From positions 1 through 19,607 of the forward strand of contig JAGBZZ010000098.1 in the NCBI GenBank assembly GCA_017652965.1: 19,607 nt of DNA, given 5' to 3'. Under the pieces are notes generated by a model. The model was not told the origin of the DNA, ran no database searches, and saw only the letters and a list, made by a program, of their open reading frames with translations. Source of the stretch: Clostridia bacterium (lineage in GTDB: Bacteria; Bacillota_A; Clostridia; Oscillospirales; CAG-272). Positions 6,206 to 14,263 of this stretch are shown piece by piece (positions within the stretch are counted from its first letter, which is position 1; every line of letters begins with the position of its first letter). Position numbers and translations under genes: made by a program.

Positions 6206-8126
6206 CCTTCTCTTTAAGAGGGTTTTCGCGATAGAAGGATATCAGCTCTCCCTCCGGCATCGGGGCGGCGTAATAGTAGCCCTGGATGCGATCCACCCCG
6301 TATTCCCCGAGGATCTCCACCTGCTGTAGAGTCTCTACCCCTTCGGCGATCACGGCGACACCAAGCGATCGGAAGGCACCCGTCAGCATTCTTACAACGT
6401 CCTGCCCGCCGGAGGCACCGGTGACCTCCCCGGTCAGAGAGCGGTCCAGCTTCACGTTCTTGATCGGAAGCTGCAAAAGGCAATTGAAGTTGGAGTATCC
6501 CGCGCCAAAATCGTCAAGGAAGAAGCGATATCCCGCCGCGGCGATCTTATCCATTTGCTTTTTCAGCCGTTCAACATCCCCCAGCATGCCTCTTTCTGTC
6601 TGTTCAAGGCAGATGCGGGTATGCGCGATGCCGTACCGATCCACAATGCCGTCCAGGCGATGCAAAAAGCCGGGATCCTGCAGCTGCTCTGTCGGGATAT
6701 TGACCGACACGTTGACCGTAGCCAGCTCGGGATAGGCGGTAATAAGACGGCAGGACTCCTCCAGCACAAACCAGGTGATGGGGGCGATCATGCCTGTCTC
6801 CTCGGCGATCGGGATGAATTCATCCGGGCGGATCAGCGAGCCGTCCTTCTCCCGCAGGCGGATCAAGGCCTCCATCGAGCAGAACTGCCCCGTAGCCAGA
6901 CAACGCACGGGCTGAAACCACACCTCGTATCCGTTATCCTTACCCACGTGCTCCAGCTTCTCCACAAGATAGAGGCGGCGCAGGCGTTGCATCCCCATCT
7001 CGGGGCTGTAGATCAAATGGCCGAGCCGACGCTGTGCGATCAGCTCGCCGCCATGCTCTAACTCCTCATAAAAGACGCCGGCGTCGCGGCAATCGGACTG
7101 CAGGGTGTTTTCAAGCACGGTGTAGCCAAGATAGATACGCTCGCCCCCGTATTCGATCCCGCCGTCCAGAAAATAGTAGAGTGCGGAAAGGTGATGTGCA
7201 TGCTCAGCCTCATCCCCTGCCGGCACCACCACAGAAAAGCTGAGCCCATCCATGTGAAAGACTACGCCCCCCGGGATGATCTTCTCCAGTGAGAAGGCGA
7301 AAAGGTAGAGGATCTCATCCCCAACGATATGGCCATGCTTACGGTTGACGGTTTCAAAATCGGTCAGCTGCACCACGTAGACGTGGCAGGGGCTTCTCTC
7401 TTTGATCTTTTCCGCAATATACAGGAAAAAGCGATGGCGGTCATTAAGATCTGTCAGGGTATGCACCCCGATACGCTGATTGTCAAAGTTCAGAAAAAGG
7501 GTAAGTGCCACAAGGCTCATGATAAGGCTATTCAGCATCACGTCCGGAAAGGCCAGCTGAAGCCCGATGCAAAGCGTAATGGCGGGAAAGGCCTGGATCA
7601 GTGCCCGCCGCATATTTTTGGTGACAAAGCGGCGGTTGCGCACGTAGCAAACCACCACAAAGGCCATCTGCACCACCACGGTGAAATATCCGATGGCGTA
7701 CAAGGGGCCGCGCCGATATCCCTCCACGGCATCCACCGAAAAGAGCCATCCCGTGAAAATATTCGACAAGACGATCAGCGCATACACGGCGTAAATGACC
7801 GTCATGGCGATCTTGGCGCGGCGCATGCAGTGCGCCATGTGCACGTGCTCTAAGATCTTATGAAAGAGCACCATGGCATATAGCGTCGTTGTGAGAATAT
7901 TGAGCAGGAAAAAGAGGGTATTGGCCGTAAAATTCAGCCAGACCGGCACACCCGGCGTCCCAAGAAGAATGACCGATGCAATATCCACAAGGGCGGTCAC
8001 GGCCGTCAGCGGAAGACACAGCACAAAATATTTACCGGAAGGGCTTAAGAAGCATTTGGACTCGAAGTAGAAAATACAAAGGATCAGAATAAGACCCAGC
8101 GCGACAAAATCGCCAAGAAGATTCAT
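6201..8126 (-). CDS. membrane-bound c-di-GMP phosphodiesterase, degenerate GGDEF plus EAL
   Basis: The 641-residue protein has about six to seven membrane helices in residues 1-213, a degenerate GGDEF domain (about 220-375) and an EAL domain (about 385-635). The GGDEF active loop reads MDGLSF, so cyclase activity is not expected. The EAL domain keeps its metal and catalytic residues: E419 in MEALIRL, N476 in VNIP, E508 in LEQTE, D538-D539 in LDDFGAGYS, K559 in VKLD, E595 in AEGVET and Q615 in QGYYYA. It should hydrolyse c-di-GMP to pGpG at the membrane, with the N-terminal region sensing an unknown signal. The start at 8126 has a GGGG-rich ribosome binding site; a 12-residue longer start lies at 8162 next to the promoter -10 and is unlikely. 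It is a single-gene unit. Confidence 0.88.
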   Translation of the reverse strand: MNLLGDFVALGLILILCIFYFESKCFLSPSGKYFVLCLPLTAVTALVDIASVILLGTPGVPVWLNFTANTLFFLLNILTTTLYAMVLFHKILEHVHMAHCMRRAKIAMTVIYAVYALIVLSNIFTGWLFSVDAVEGYRRGPLYAIGYFTVVVQMAFVVVCYVRNRRFVTKNMRRALIQAFPAITLCIGLQLAFPDVMLNSLIMSLVALTLFLNFDNQRIGVHTLTDLNDRHRFFLYIAEKIKERSPCHVYVVQLTDFETVNRKHGHIVGDEILYLFAFSLEKIIPGGVVFHMDGLSFSVVVPAGDEAEHAHHLSALYYFLDGGIEYGGERIYLGYTVLENTLQSDCRDAGVFYEELEHGGELIAQRRLGHLIYSPEMGMQRLRRLYLVEKLEHVGKDNGYEVWFQPVRCLATGQFCSMEALIRLREKDGSLIRPDEFIPIAEETGMIAPITWFVLEESCRLITAYPELATVNVSVNIPTEQLQDPGFLHRLDGIVDRYGIAHTRICLEQTERGMLGDVERLKKQMDKIAAAGYRFFLDDFGAGYSNFNCLLQLPIKNVKLDRSLTGEVTGASGGQDVVRMLTGAFRSLGVAVIAEGVETLQQVEILGEYGVDRIQGYYYAAPMPEGELISFYRENPLKEKG

Positions 8127-8164
8127 GGTTCCATCCCCTTTCTGAAATTCGGCACATCGCACCG

Positions 8165-8193
8165 ATTATAGCACCTTCTTTCTCATTTTGCAA
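8165..8193 (-). promoter_or_regulatory. sigma-A promoter of the EAL gene
   Basis: On the minus strand TTGCAA (8193-8188), 17 bp, TATAAT (8170-8165). The -10 is perfect and the -35 matches four of six bases with the key TTG. Start codon follows about 38 bases after the -10. Confidence 0.8.
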
Positions 8194-8256
8194 GGGAAAA
8201 ACGAAAAAACGCGTACACGGGGTATGCTTTGGGCCTTTATTTTTTTCGATATCCGC

Positions 8257-8285
8257 TTGACCGCATCCGGAAAATACGCTATAAT
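8257..8285 (+). promoter_or_regulatory. sigma-A promoter of the ABC exporter gene
   Basis: TTGACC (8257-8262), 17-bp spacer, TATAAT (8280-8285). The leader to the ATG at 8319 is about 26 bases. Confidence 0.88.
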
Positions 8286-8318
8286 TAAGAGTATCTGAAC
8301 GCGACAAGGAGTGTGACT

Positions 8319-10040
8319 ATGCTCAAAAGATTTATTTCCTACTACGGCCCTTATCGGGGAATGCTGGCGCTGGATATGCTGGCCGCCTTCCTGATCTCGG
8401 TGATCGGAATGGTGTATCCCATTGTCACCAACAAAATGCTGAACGAGTACATTCCGCAGCGCATGTACACCACCATCGTGATCGCGGGGGCGATCGTCCT
8501 TGTACTGTACGTGCTTCGCCTTTTGCTGCGCTACTTCGTGCAGTACTACGGCCACCTGATCGGCGTGCGGATGCAGTCTGCCATGCGGCGGGATCTTTTC
8601 TCGCATCTGCAAAGGCTTCCCTTCCGTTTTTATGACAACAACGAGACCGGCCGTATCATGACCCGCATCACCAGTGACCTTTTTGAGGTGTGTGAGCTGG
8701 CGCACCACGGGCCCGAAAACCTTCTCATCAGCTCGGCCATGCTGATCCTCTCCTTTGTTTATCTTATGACCATCGACTGGGTGCTGACCCTCATTATCTT
8801 TGCCTGTGTGCCGATCCTGATCCTGGTAACGGCGCACTACCGCAAGGCCATGAAAAGCGCCTTTGACGACCGCCGCAAGAGCAATGCCACCATCAATGCC
8901 GCCGTGGAAAGCAGTATCACAGGGGTACGCGTGACCAAGGCCTTTACCAACTCCCGCCGCGAGGTGGAACGCTTTAATGTCGGCGACGATGAGTTTGTTG
9001 ACTCCTCCCGCCGTGCCTACGATGCCATGGCAAAGTTCCACGCCTCCACCTCCTTTGTGACCGACGTTTTCAACGTGATCGTGCTGATCGCGGGCGGCCT
9101 TTTCCTGTACGGCGGCCGCATCTCGTTTGGCGATTATTCCACCTTTATCGTTTCTGTCAACCTCTTTATCAACCCCATGAATATGCTGATCGGCTTTATG
9201 GAGCAGTTCCAGAACGGGGTCAGCGGCTTCCGCCGTTTTGTGGAGATCATGGACGAGGAGCCCGAGCAGGATGCCGAAGGCGCGACCGAGCTTACGAACG
9301 TGCGCGGCGAGATCGAGTTCCGCAACCTCAGCTATGCCTATTCCGACAGCAAGGAGGTCCTGCACGACATAAGCCTCACGCTTGCCCCCGGAAAGAAGCT
9401 GGCGCTGGTCGGCCCCTCCGGCGGGGGTAAGACCACCCTTTGTCACCTTTTGCCCCGCTTTTACGAGCAGAAGGAGGGAGAGGGATGCATCCTGGTGGAC
9501 GGGCAGGATATCCGCACCCTGACGATGGAATCCCTGCGCCGCCACATCGGCATCGTCCAGCAGGACGTCTTCCTGTTTGTGGGCACAATCCGCGATAATA
9601 TCCTCTACGGCCGCCCCGACGCCACCGAGGAGGAGATGCAGCTGGCCGCCAAGCGTGCCAACATCCACGACTACATCATGACCCTGGAGCATGGCTACGA
9701 CACCGAGATCGGTGAGCGGGGCGTGAAGCTTTCGGGCGGGCAGAAGCAGCGCCTGAGCATTGCAAGAGTCTTTTTGAAGGATCCTGCCATTCTGATCCTC
9801 GACGAGGCGACGAGCGCCCTCGACAACACCACCGAGGTGCTGATCCAGGAGGCACTGGACGAGCTGTGCCGCGGCCGTACCACCCTGGTGGTGGCACACC
9901 GCCTTTCCACCATCCGCGGTGCCGACACCATCGCCGTGGTGACCGAGGGACGTGTGACCGAGGAGGGCACGCATGACGAGCTGATCGCCGCAGGCGGGCT
10001 TTACCGCGATCTTTACGCCCTGCAGTTCCGCGAAAATTAA
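8319..10040 (+). CDS. ABC exporter half-transporter (membrane domain fused to ATPase)
   Basis: The 573-residue protein has the standard exporter layout: six membrane helices in residues 1-320, then an ATPase domain. All ATPase motifs are intact: Walker A GPSGGGKTT near 365, the Q-loop in GIVQQDVFLF, signature LSGGQKQR near 470, Walker B ILILDEATSALD near 490, and the switch histidine in VVAHRLST. It would work as a homodimer, since no second half-transporter lies beside it. Relatives export drugs, lipids or peptides; the substrate is not visible here. The ATG at 8319 follows AAGGAG by seven bases; a GTG two codons earlier is less well spaced. It is a single-gene unit between its own promoter and the hairpin at 10064-10106. 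Confidence 0.92.
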   Translation: MLKRFISYYGPYRGMLALDMLAAFLISVIGMVYPIVTNKMLNEYIPQRMYTTIVIAGAIVLVLYVLRLLLRYFVQYYGHLIGVRMQSAMRRDLFSHLQRLPFRFYDNNETGRIMTRITSDLFEVCELAHHGPENLLISSAMLILSFVYLMTIDWVLTLIIFACVPILILVTAHYRKAMKSAFDDRRKSNATINAAVESSITGVRVTKAFTNSRREVERFNVGDDEFVDSSRRAYDAMAKFHASTSFVTDVFNVIVLIAGGLFLYGGRISFGDYSTFIVSVNLFINPMNMLIGFMEQFQNGVSGFRRFVEIMDEEPEQDAEGATELTNVRGEIEFRNLSYAYSDSKEVLHDISLTLAPGKKLALVGPSGGGKTTLCHLLPRFYEQKEGEGCILVDGQDIRTLTMESLRRHIGIVQQDVFLFVGTIRDNILYGRPDATEEEMQLAAKRANIHDYIMTLEHGYDTEIGERGVKLSGGQKQRLSIARVFLKDPAILILDEATSALDNTTEVLIQEALDELCRGRTTLVVAHRLSTIRGADTIAVVTEGRVTEEGTHDELIAAGGLYRDLYALQFREN

Positions 10041-10063
10041 GACACGGGGGCTTCTTTGGCGAA

Positions 10064-10106
10064 AAAAGAGCAGACACGGGAGGATATCTCCACGGTCTGC
10101 TCTTTT
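10064..10106. terminator. bidirectional intrinsic terminator
   Basis: The 12-bp stem AAAAGAGCAGAC (10064-10075) pairs with GTCTGCTCTTTT (10095-10106). The 19-base loop itself holds a small inverted repeat, GGAG...CTCC. Flanking A and T tracts suit both the ABC exporter transcript and the convergent minus-strand operon, whose last stop codon is 5 bases away. Confidence 0.85.
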
Positions 10107-10111
10107 CGTTT

Positions 10112-11065
10112 TTAAGGACGGTAGGTCAGGCGGTAATAGACGTCCGCCTCGAGAAGCGTCCCCTTCTTGGGGGCGGTCTTACCGCCGATCTCAAAATAGA
10201 TCTTGCTGTCATAGTCATGCCCAAAGCGCGGCCACACGTGCATCTCGACCTGTCCGCCGGGCAGGGGGGTATGCGGAATGATCCCCGCCTCGGCTACAAG
10301 GCCGCTCGCGCGTCCCAGCACCCGCACAGCCGAGGCAACGGCACGCGGAGCAGGGGGATCGGCCTCGGTCTTTTCAAGGCCGTACGGCGTAGTGTCGCCA
10401 ATCGCCACCACCCTTCCCCCCGGTACGTCCAGAAATTCGACGGTATCGGTCAGAATTCGGCTGGGCTCGGCAGGGTCAAGCCGCTGGGCGGTCAGCATCG
10501 GCAAAAAGGCGGCCTGCAGGGGGTAGGAGTCGGTCAGCCACAAAAGGCTATGGGCGGCCAACAGGCTTTCTCCTCGCACGGTATAGCTCTGCCGATGGCA
10601 GAGAAGAGGGGTGTCGGGGGTATTACAGCGGAAGACCACGCTATCCTGGGCAAAGGTGACTTCGGTGGCAGAGAAAAAGCCGGGGGTCAAAAGCGAGACC
10701 GGCTTGCCGTCCGCCATGAGAAAGACCTCGGACAATACCTCGTCTCCATGATAGCCGCCTACAAAGTCGCCCGCCCCCGTCTCCCGCAGGGCGAAGGCGA
10801 TCTCGCCCCCCTGCAGGGCACGGAAAAGCGGAGAAAACTCGCCGTCCTTCATACGCCCGACGTAAGCCTCACGGATACGGTAGAGGGCCGAGTTTGCCGG
10901 GTCGTTCGGCCCCTCCTCATACGAAAGGGCAGGATTTTTTTCGCACTGCACGTACAAAAAGCGATATTCGGTCACATAGCCATCCCCGGCGGGGATATAG
11001 AGCGAAAAGGAGGCGTAGGGCTCGCCCTCCTTTTTTTCAAGCACGCGGATATGTACGGGTTGCAT
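10112..11065 (-). CDS. protein of unknown function, last gene of the MFS-alarmone synthetase operon
   Basis: I do not recognise this 317-residue protein. It has no signal peptide and no clear membrane helix. The sequence is rich in short beta-prone stretches, aromatic residues and glycines, which suggests a beta-sandwich or similar fold, perhaps one that binds carbohydrate. Distinctive segments are YIPAGDGYVTEYRFLYVQ near residue 23, GAGDFVGGYHGDEVL near 95-110, HRQSYTVRGE in the middle, and EMHVWPRFGHDYDSKIYFEIGG near the end; the conserved-looking His/Asp/Glu residues could form an active or metal site. It starts 20 bases after the stop of the synthetase gene, with AAAGGA ten bases before the ATG, so it is probably co-transcribed. 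It is a real gene judging by its binding site, spacing and terminator. Confidence 0.7.
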   Translation of the reverse strand: MQPVHIRVLEKKEGEPYASFSLYIPAGDGYVTEYRFLYVQCEKNPALSYEEGPNDPANSALYRIREAYVGRMKDGEFSPLFRALQGGEIAFALRETGAGDFVGGYHGDEVLSEVFLMADGKPVSLLTPGFFSATEVTFAQDSVVFRCNTPDTPLLCHRQSYTVRGESLLAAHSLLWLTDSYPLQAAFLPMLTAQRLDPAEPSRILTDTVEFLDVPGGRVVAIGDTTPYGLEKTEADPPAPRAVASAVRVLGRASGLVAEAGIIPHTPLPGGQVEMHVWPRFGHDYDSKIYFEIGGKTAPKKGTLLEADVYYRLTYRP

Positions 11066-11085
11066 CCCTTTTCCATCCTTTCCCG

Positions 11086-11775
11086 TCAGCCGTCAAGGTG
11101 CGTGGTTTTACGCAGCTCGTCCATGCGGGCGTCAAGCTCTGCCGAGATATCGGCACAGCGCAAAAGCTCTGCCGCCATGTCGGCGGTAAAGGCGGTGCTT
11201 TTCTTGTAGCGCAGCTGATGCTCGAGGGCGGCCCAGGAGTCCATCGCTATGGTGCGCAGCTGGATCTCCACCGTCATCATACGCTTTTCGTGCTCAAGGA
11301 AGATCGGCACCCGCACCACAAGATGAAGCGAGCGGTAACCGTTTTCCTTCGGGCATCTGATATAATCCTTCTTTTCCACAAGGACGATGTCGTCCTGCGC
11401 GAGGAGGGCATCGGCCAGCTGATACACATCGGCGGCAAAAGAGCAGATGACCCGCACCCCGGCAATGTCGGCAAGGTTTTCCTCGATCGCATCCACCGTA
11501 AAGGGCAGCCCCTTGCGCGAAAGCTTTTCACGGATGCTTTCCGGCCGCTTGAGGCGACTGCGCACATCGGTGATCGGGTTGCGATCATACCGCAGGGAAA
11601 ATTCCTCGTTCAGAACGTTCAGCTTGGTTTCTATCTCCATCATGGCACAGCGGTAGCAGGCCATCAGACGCAGATACCGCGCGCTTGCCGCGCGCAGCTC
11701 CTCTGCATTTTCAAAAAGCGCGGCGGCCGTTTCGACCAGGAAGGCGGGTATGCTCTTTCCCTCGTCATGCTTCAT
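11086..11775 (-). CDS. small alarmone synthetase, RelQ/YjbM-type GTP pyrophosphokinase
   Basis: This 229-residue protein consists of a RelA/SpoT synthetase domain without a hydrolase, TGS or ACT domain, the size of small alarmone synthetases. It carries the substrate-binding loop SRLKRPESIREKL, the metal-site segment DIAGVRVIC, the guanine-stacking segment PKENGYRSLH, and the catalytic VEIQLRTIAMDSWAALEHQLRYK with its Glu. Such enzymes transfer pyrophosphate from ATP to GDP or GTP, making (p)ppGpp in the cytoplasm, and often answer to cell-wall or other stress. The start has AAGGAG eight bases upstream. It lies 29 bases after the MFS gene and 20 before the unknown gene, so all three probably share the promoter at 13073-13101. 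The missing hydrolase means another protein must degrade the product. Confidence 0.92.
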   Translation of the reverse strand: MKHDEGKSIPAFLVETAAALFENAEELRAASARYLRLMACYRCAMMEIETKLNVLNEEFSLRYDRNPITDVRSRLKRPESIREKLSRKGLPFTVDAIEENLADIAGVRVICSFAADVYQLADALLAQDDIVLVEKKDYIRCPKENGYRSLHLVVRVPIFLEHEKRMMTVEIQLRTIAMDSWAALEHQLRYKKSTAFTADMAAELLRCADISAELDARMDELRKTTHLDG

Positions 11776-11804
11776 AACGGTTCTCCTTTTTTGATAGGTT
11801 TTGT

Positions 11805-13040
11805 TTACATCTCTGTGCTGTTTTTTCCACTTACCCGCTTATACACGCCGAGAAGCAGAAGGCCGACGAAGAGGAGGGCGGGAAAGGCGGTGGCAAGCAA
11901 AAGGCCGTAGGAAAGCGCACCGTCTGCCGCCTCGGCCGCAAGGCCCACAAGCGTCGGCCCGAGCGAGCAGCCAAGGTCACCAAAGAGGGCACAAAGCGAA
12001 AAGAGCACTGTGCCGCCCCTCGGAAAGTGCGCGGCCGCCAGTGACAAAAGCCCCGGCCAAAGCATACCGACCGCAAGCCCGCATATCCCACACCCGATAA
12101 GCGACAGGGCAGGAGACGAGGGCAGTGCCGTAAGAAGATAGGCACCGATGGCAAGTGCGGAGGAAATAGTCAAAAAGGCATGGAGGTTGACCTTTTCGCT
12201 CTTTACGGCAAAGAAAACGCGGGCAAGCCCCATAAGGCAGGCAAAAAGGCAGGGGCCGGCCAGATCCCCGACCGCCTTCGTGACCTGCAGGCCGGCCTCG
12301 GCAAAGGCGGAGGCCCACTGGCTGACCGAAAGCTCGGTAGCGCCGGCCATCAGCATCAGAAGGAGAAAGCCGTAAAAGAGGGGGCGCTTCATCAGTGCGC
12401 GGCCGCCCGCCTCGCTTTCCTTGGTAAGCGTGGGGATCGGCACGATGGCAAGCAGGATCGCATCCACGATCGGCAGGATCGACCAAAGGAGGGGCAAAAG
12501 CCACCACATCTCCTTACCAAGGAGGGCGAAAAAGGCGGTGGAGATCAGGATCACGGCTACCGTCCCCCAGCAGTAAAAGGAGTGCAGAAAGCCCATCATG
12601 CCCGCCTTGTTTTTCATAGGGCAGGCCTCCACCGTCGGGCTGATGATGGCCTCACCGAGCCCACCGCCGAGCGCATAAAGGATATCGGCGATCAGAAGCC
12701 CCCACATGGCATCGGCAAACAGAAAGGGCAGGGTGCCAAGGGCAATAAGCCCCAGCGCCGCAAAGGCGGCAGAGCCCACCAGCATCCGACGGTAGCCGAT
12801 CCTGTCGGCAAACAGGGCGGCCAGAAGATCCACCGTCAGCTGAATAAGAAAGTTGAGGGTGATCAGAAGGGTGATGCGGGCAAGCGGGATCGAAAAGCTT
12901 TCGTGAAAGATCAGAAACAAAAGGGGGGGCAAATTATTGGAAACCGCCAGTGTGACCGAGCCGCCGCAGCAGGCCGTGACCGTGTGGCGGTAGGTAAGAC
13001 CCCTTGCGGGGCGGGAGGGCGTGGATACGGACGAAGACAT
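11805..13040 (-). CDS. major facilitator superfamily transporter
   Basis: The 411-residue product is nearly all hydrophobic helices, about twelve, with the MFS loop signature ADRIGYRRM between helices 2 and 3 and a Gly-rich LYALGGGLGEAIISP segment in helix 4. The overall look fits sugar or small-solute permeases of the FucP-like broad group, but no substrate can be read. The start at 13040 is preferred because AAGGA lies eight bases upstream; the next in-frame ATG at 13058 would leave almost no leader after the promoter. It is the first gene of the unit with the alarmone synthetase and the unknown protein. Confidence 0.88.
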   Translation of the reverse strand: MSSSVSTPSRPARGLTYRHTVTACCGGSVTLAVSNNLPPLLFLIFHESFSIPLARITLLITLNFLIQLTVDLLAALFADRIGYRRMLVGSAAFAALGLIALGTLPFLFADAMWGLLIADILYALGGGLGEAIISPTVEACPMKNKAGMMGFLHSFYCWGTVAVILISTAFFALLGKEMWWLLPLLWSILPIVDAILLAIVPIPTLTKESEAGGRALMKRPLFYGFLLLMLMAGATELSVSQWASAFAEAGLQVTKAVGDLAGPCLFACLMGLARVFFAVKSEKVNLHAFLTISSALAIGAYLLTALPSSPALSLIGCGICGLAVGMLWPGLLSLAAAHFPRGGTVLFSLCALFGDLGCSLGPTLVGLAAEAADGALSYGLLLATAFPALLFVGLLLLGVYKRVSGKNSTEM

Positions 13041-13072
13041 TGGGAGATTCCTTTCCATATGATATCCCCACC

Positions 13073-13101
13073 ATTGTAGCACACGTGCGCCCACTTTGCA
13101 A
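13073..13101 (-). promoter_or_regulatory. sigma-A promoter of the MFS-alarmone synthetase operon
   Basis: On the minus strand TTGCAA (13101-13096), 17 bp, TACAAT (13078-13073). No terminator is obvious between the upstream DUF11 gene and this promoter, so some read-through is possible. Confidence 0.75.
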
Positions 13102-13134
13102 GGGGCTTTTTACGCGGATCGGAAAACCGTCGGC

Positions 13135-13989
13135 TTACAGGACACCGCTCACCGTCAGCACCGAGGTGCCGGGTGTCAGGGTATAGCTGCCCGTGACCGG
13201 ATCCTGCACCGCGGTGGCCGCGGGGATGGTGATCGCCCCCGGCAGGGTGGCAAACTGACCGCTTGTGCCGTCATAGGTGTAGCCTACCCCCTCGGTCAGG
13301 GCTACCCCGTTGAAGCTGACCACGGTCAGGGTGAGGATCGGGTCAAAGGTATCGTTCACCACGGCGCCGCCGTCAGCCGTGACCGGCGTAAGACCGTAGT
13401 TCTCGAGGGTGATAGTATAGGTGAGGCTATCCCCCTCGGTCACGGTGGCGGGGGTGACCGCCTTGGTGACGTTCAGGGTCGCCGTATCGGCCGCGCTTAC
13501 GGTGGCCGAGGCGGTCAGGGGGGCGGCAAGGCCGGGATAGGTCACGGTGGCGGTGTTGGTGATCACACCCCCGACGTCAAGCGGCGCATATTCGTTGACC
13601 GTCACGGCATAGACGAGGTAGCCTTCGCTTCCTGCGGGCAGGGTGATCCCCGTGAATACAAGCGGGTCGGTCGAGGCGACGGTCGGTGCGGCGGCAAGCT
13701 CACCGTTTACAAAATACTTCACGCTTCCCGCAAGATAGGAAAGCGGGGTCAGCGTACCTGTCGCAAAGGGATACGCCCCAAGGGTATCCGACACGCTGAT
13801 GCCCGAAAGAGCGGCGGCCGAGGTATTTTGAAGAGTAACGACGTAGGTGAGAGTATCGCCGGTGCGATAGGTCTCGATCACGGCGGTCTTGGTCACGCCA
13901 AGCGCGTCCAGAAGCTCACCGGTTACAACGTTGGAAAGTGTGGCGTTCCCGCCGTAGAGGAGGGTCGCCTGGTTTCTGAAAACTGCCAT
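13135..13989 (-). CDS. DUF11-repeat protein, two modules, no signal peptide
   Basis: The 284-residue protein starts MAVFRNQATLLYGG, an N-terminus common to clostridial DUF11 proteins. It holds two beta-sandwich modules of the DUF11 type. The first begins VTKTAVIETYRTGDTLTYVV near residue 32, the second VTKAVTPATVTEGDSLTYTI near 173, separated by an ITNTATVTYPG strand. It is rich in Thr, Ala, Val and Gly and poor in charge and cysteine, as surface or spore-coat proteins often are. There is no signal peptide, membrane anchor, sortase motif or S-layer domain, so how it would leave the cell is unclear. The start has AAAGGAG eight bases upstream. It has its own promoter and appears monocistronic. 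Surface or spore function is inference. Confidence 0.8.
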   Translation of the reverse strand: MAVFRNQATLLYGGNATLSNVVTGELLDALGVTKTAVIETYRTGDTLTYVVTLQNTSAAALSGISVSDTLGAYPFATGTLTPLSYLAGSVKYFVNGELAAAPTVASTDPLVFTGITLPAGSEGYLVYAVTVNEYAPLDVGGVITNTATVTYPGLAAPLTASATVSAADTATLNVTKAVTPATVTEGDSLTYTITLENYGLTPVTADGGAVVNDTFDPILTLTVVSFNGVALTEGVGYTYDGTSGQFATLPGAITIPAATAVQDPVTGSYTLTPGTSVLTVSGVL

Positions 13990-14028
13990 ATCGGCATCTC
14001 CTTTCTGAGGGATATCTCCCTCCCTACC

Positions 14029-14056
14029 ATTGTATGCCTGTCTTCCCTCTTGGCAA
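14029..14056 (-). promoter_or_regulatory. sigma-A promoter of the DUF11 gene
   Basis: On the minus strand TTGCCA (14056-14051), a 16-bp spacer and TACAAT (14034-14029). Just downstream a short inverted repeat, AGGGA-GATA-TCCCT (14007-14020), overlaps the early leader and could be an operator or a chance hairpin. Confidence 0.65.
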
Positions 14057-14128
14057 CCTCCTCTCTGTGATTTTTGCATCCCCGCCGGATGCCCCCGGGG
14101 CGCAGGATACAAAAAAACATCTCCCCCC

Positions 14129-14157
14129 TTGCATTTTGGCGAATTTTGTGGTATGAT
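14129..14157 (+). promoter_or_regulatory. sigma-A promoter of the Na/phosphate cotransporter gene
   Basis: TTGCAT (14129-14134), 17-bp spacer, TATGAT (14152-14157). The transcript would carry a leader of about 100 bases containing a hairpin ATAGGG/CCCTAT (14171-14189) and a second short GCCG/CGGC pair near 14216-14230 followed by Ts. Confidence 0.75.
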
Positions 14158-14263
14158 GTACATTGGACGAATAGGGGATGCTTCCCTATCCGCAATTATG
14201 CGATCCTGCTTTGGCCGTTTTTTGCGGCTTTTCGGTAAAACTACTTATAAAAGGAGTGTTATT

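Noticed and set aside
8166..9974. 602-residue open frame on the minus strand
   Set aside because: It is antisense to the ABC exporter gene, whose ATPase motifs are unmistakable, and shows no domain of its own.
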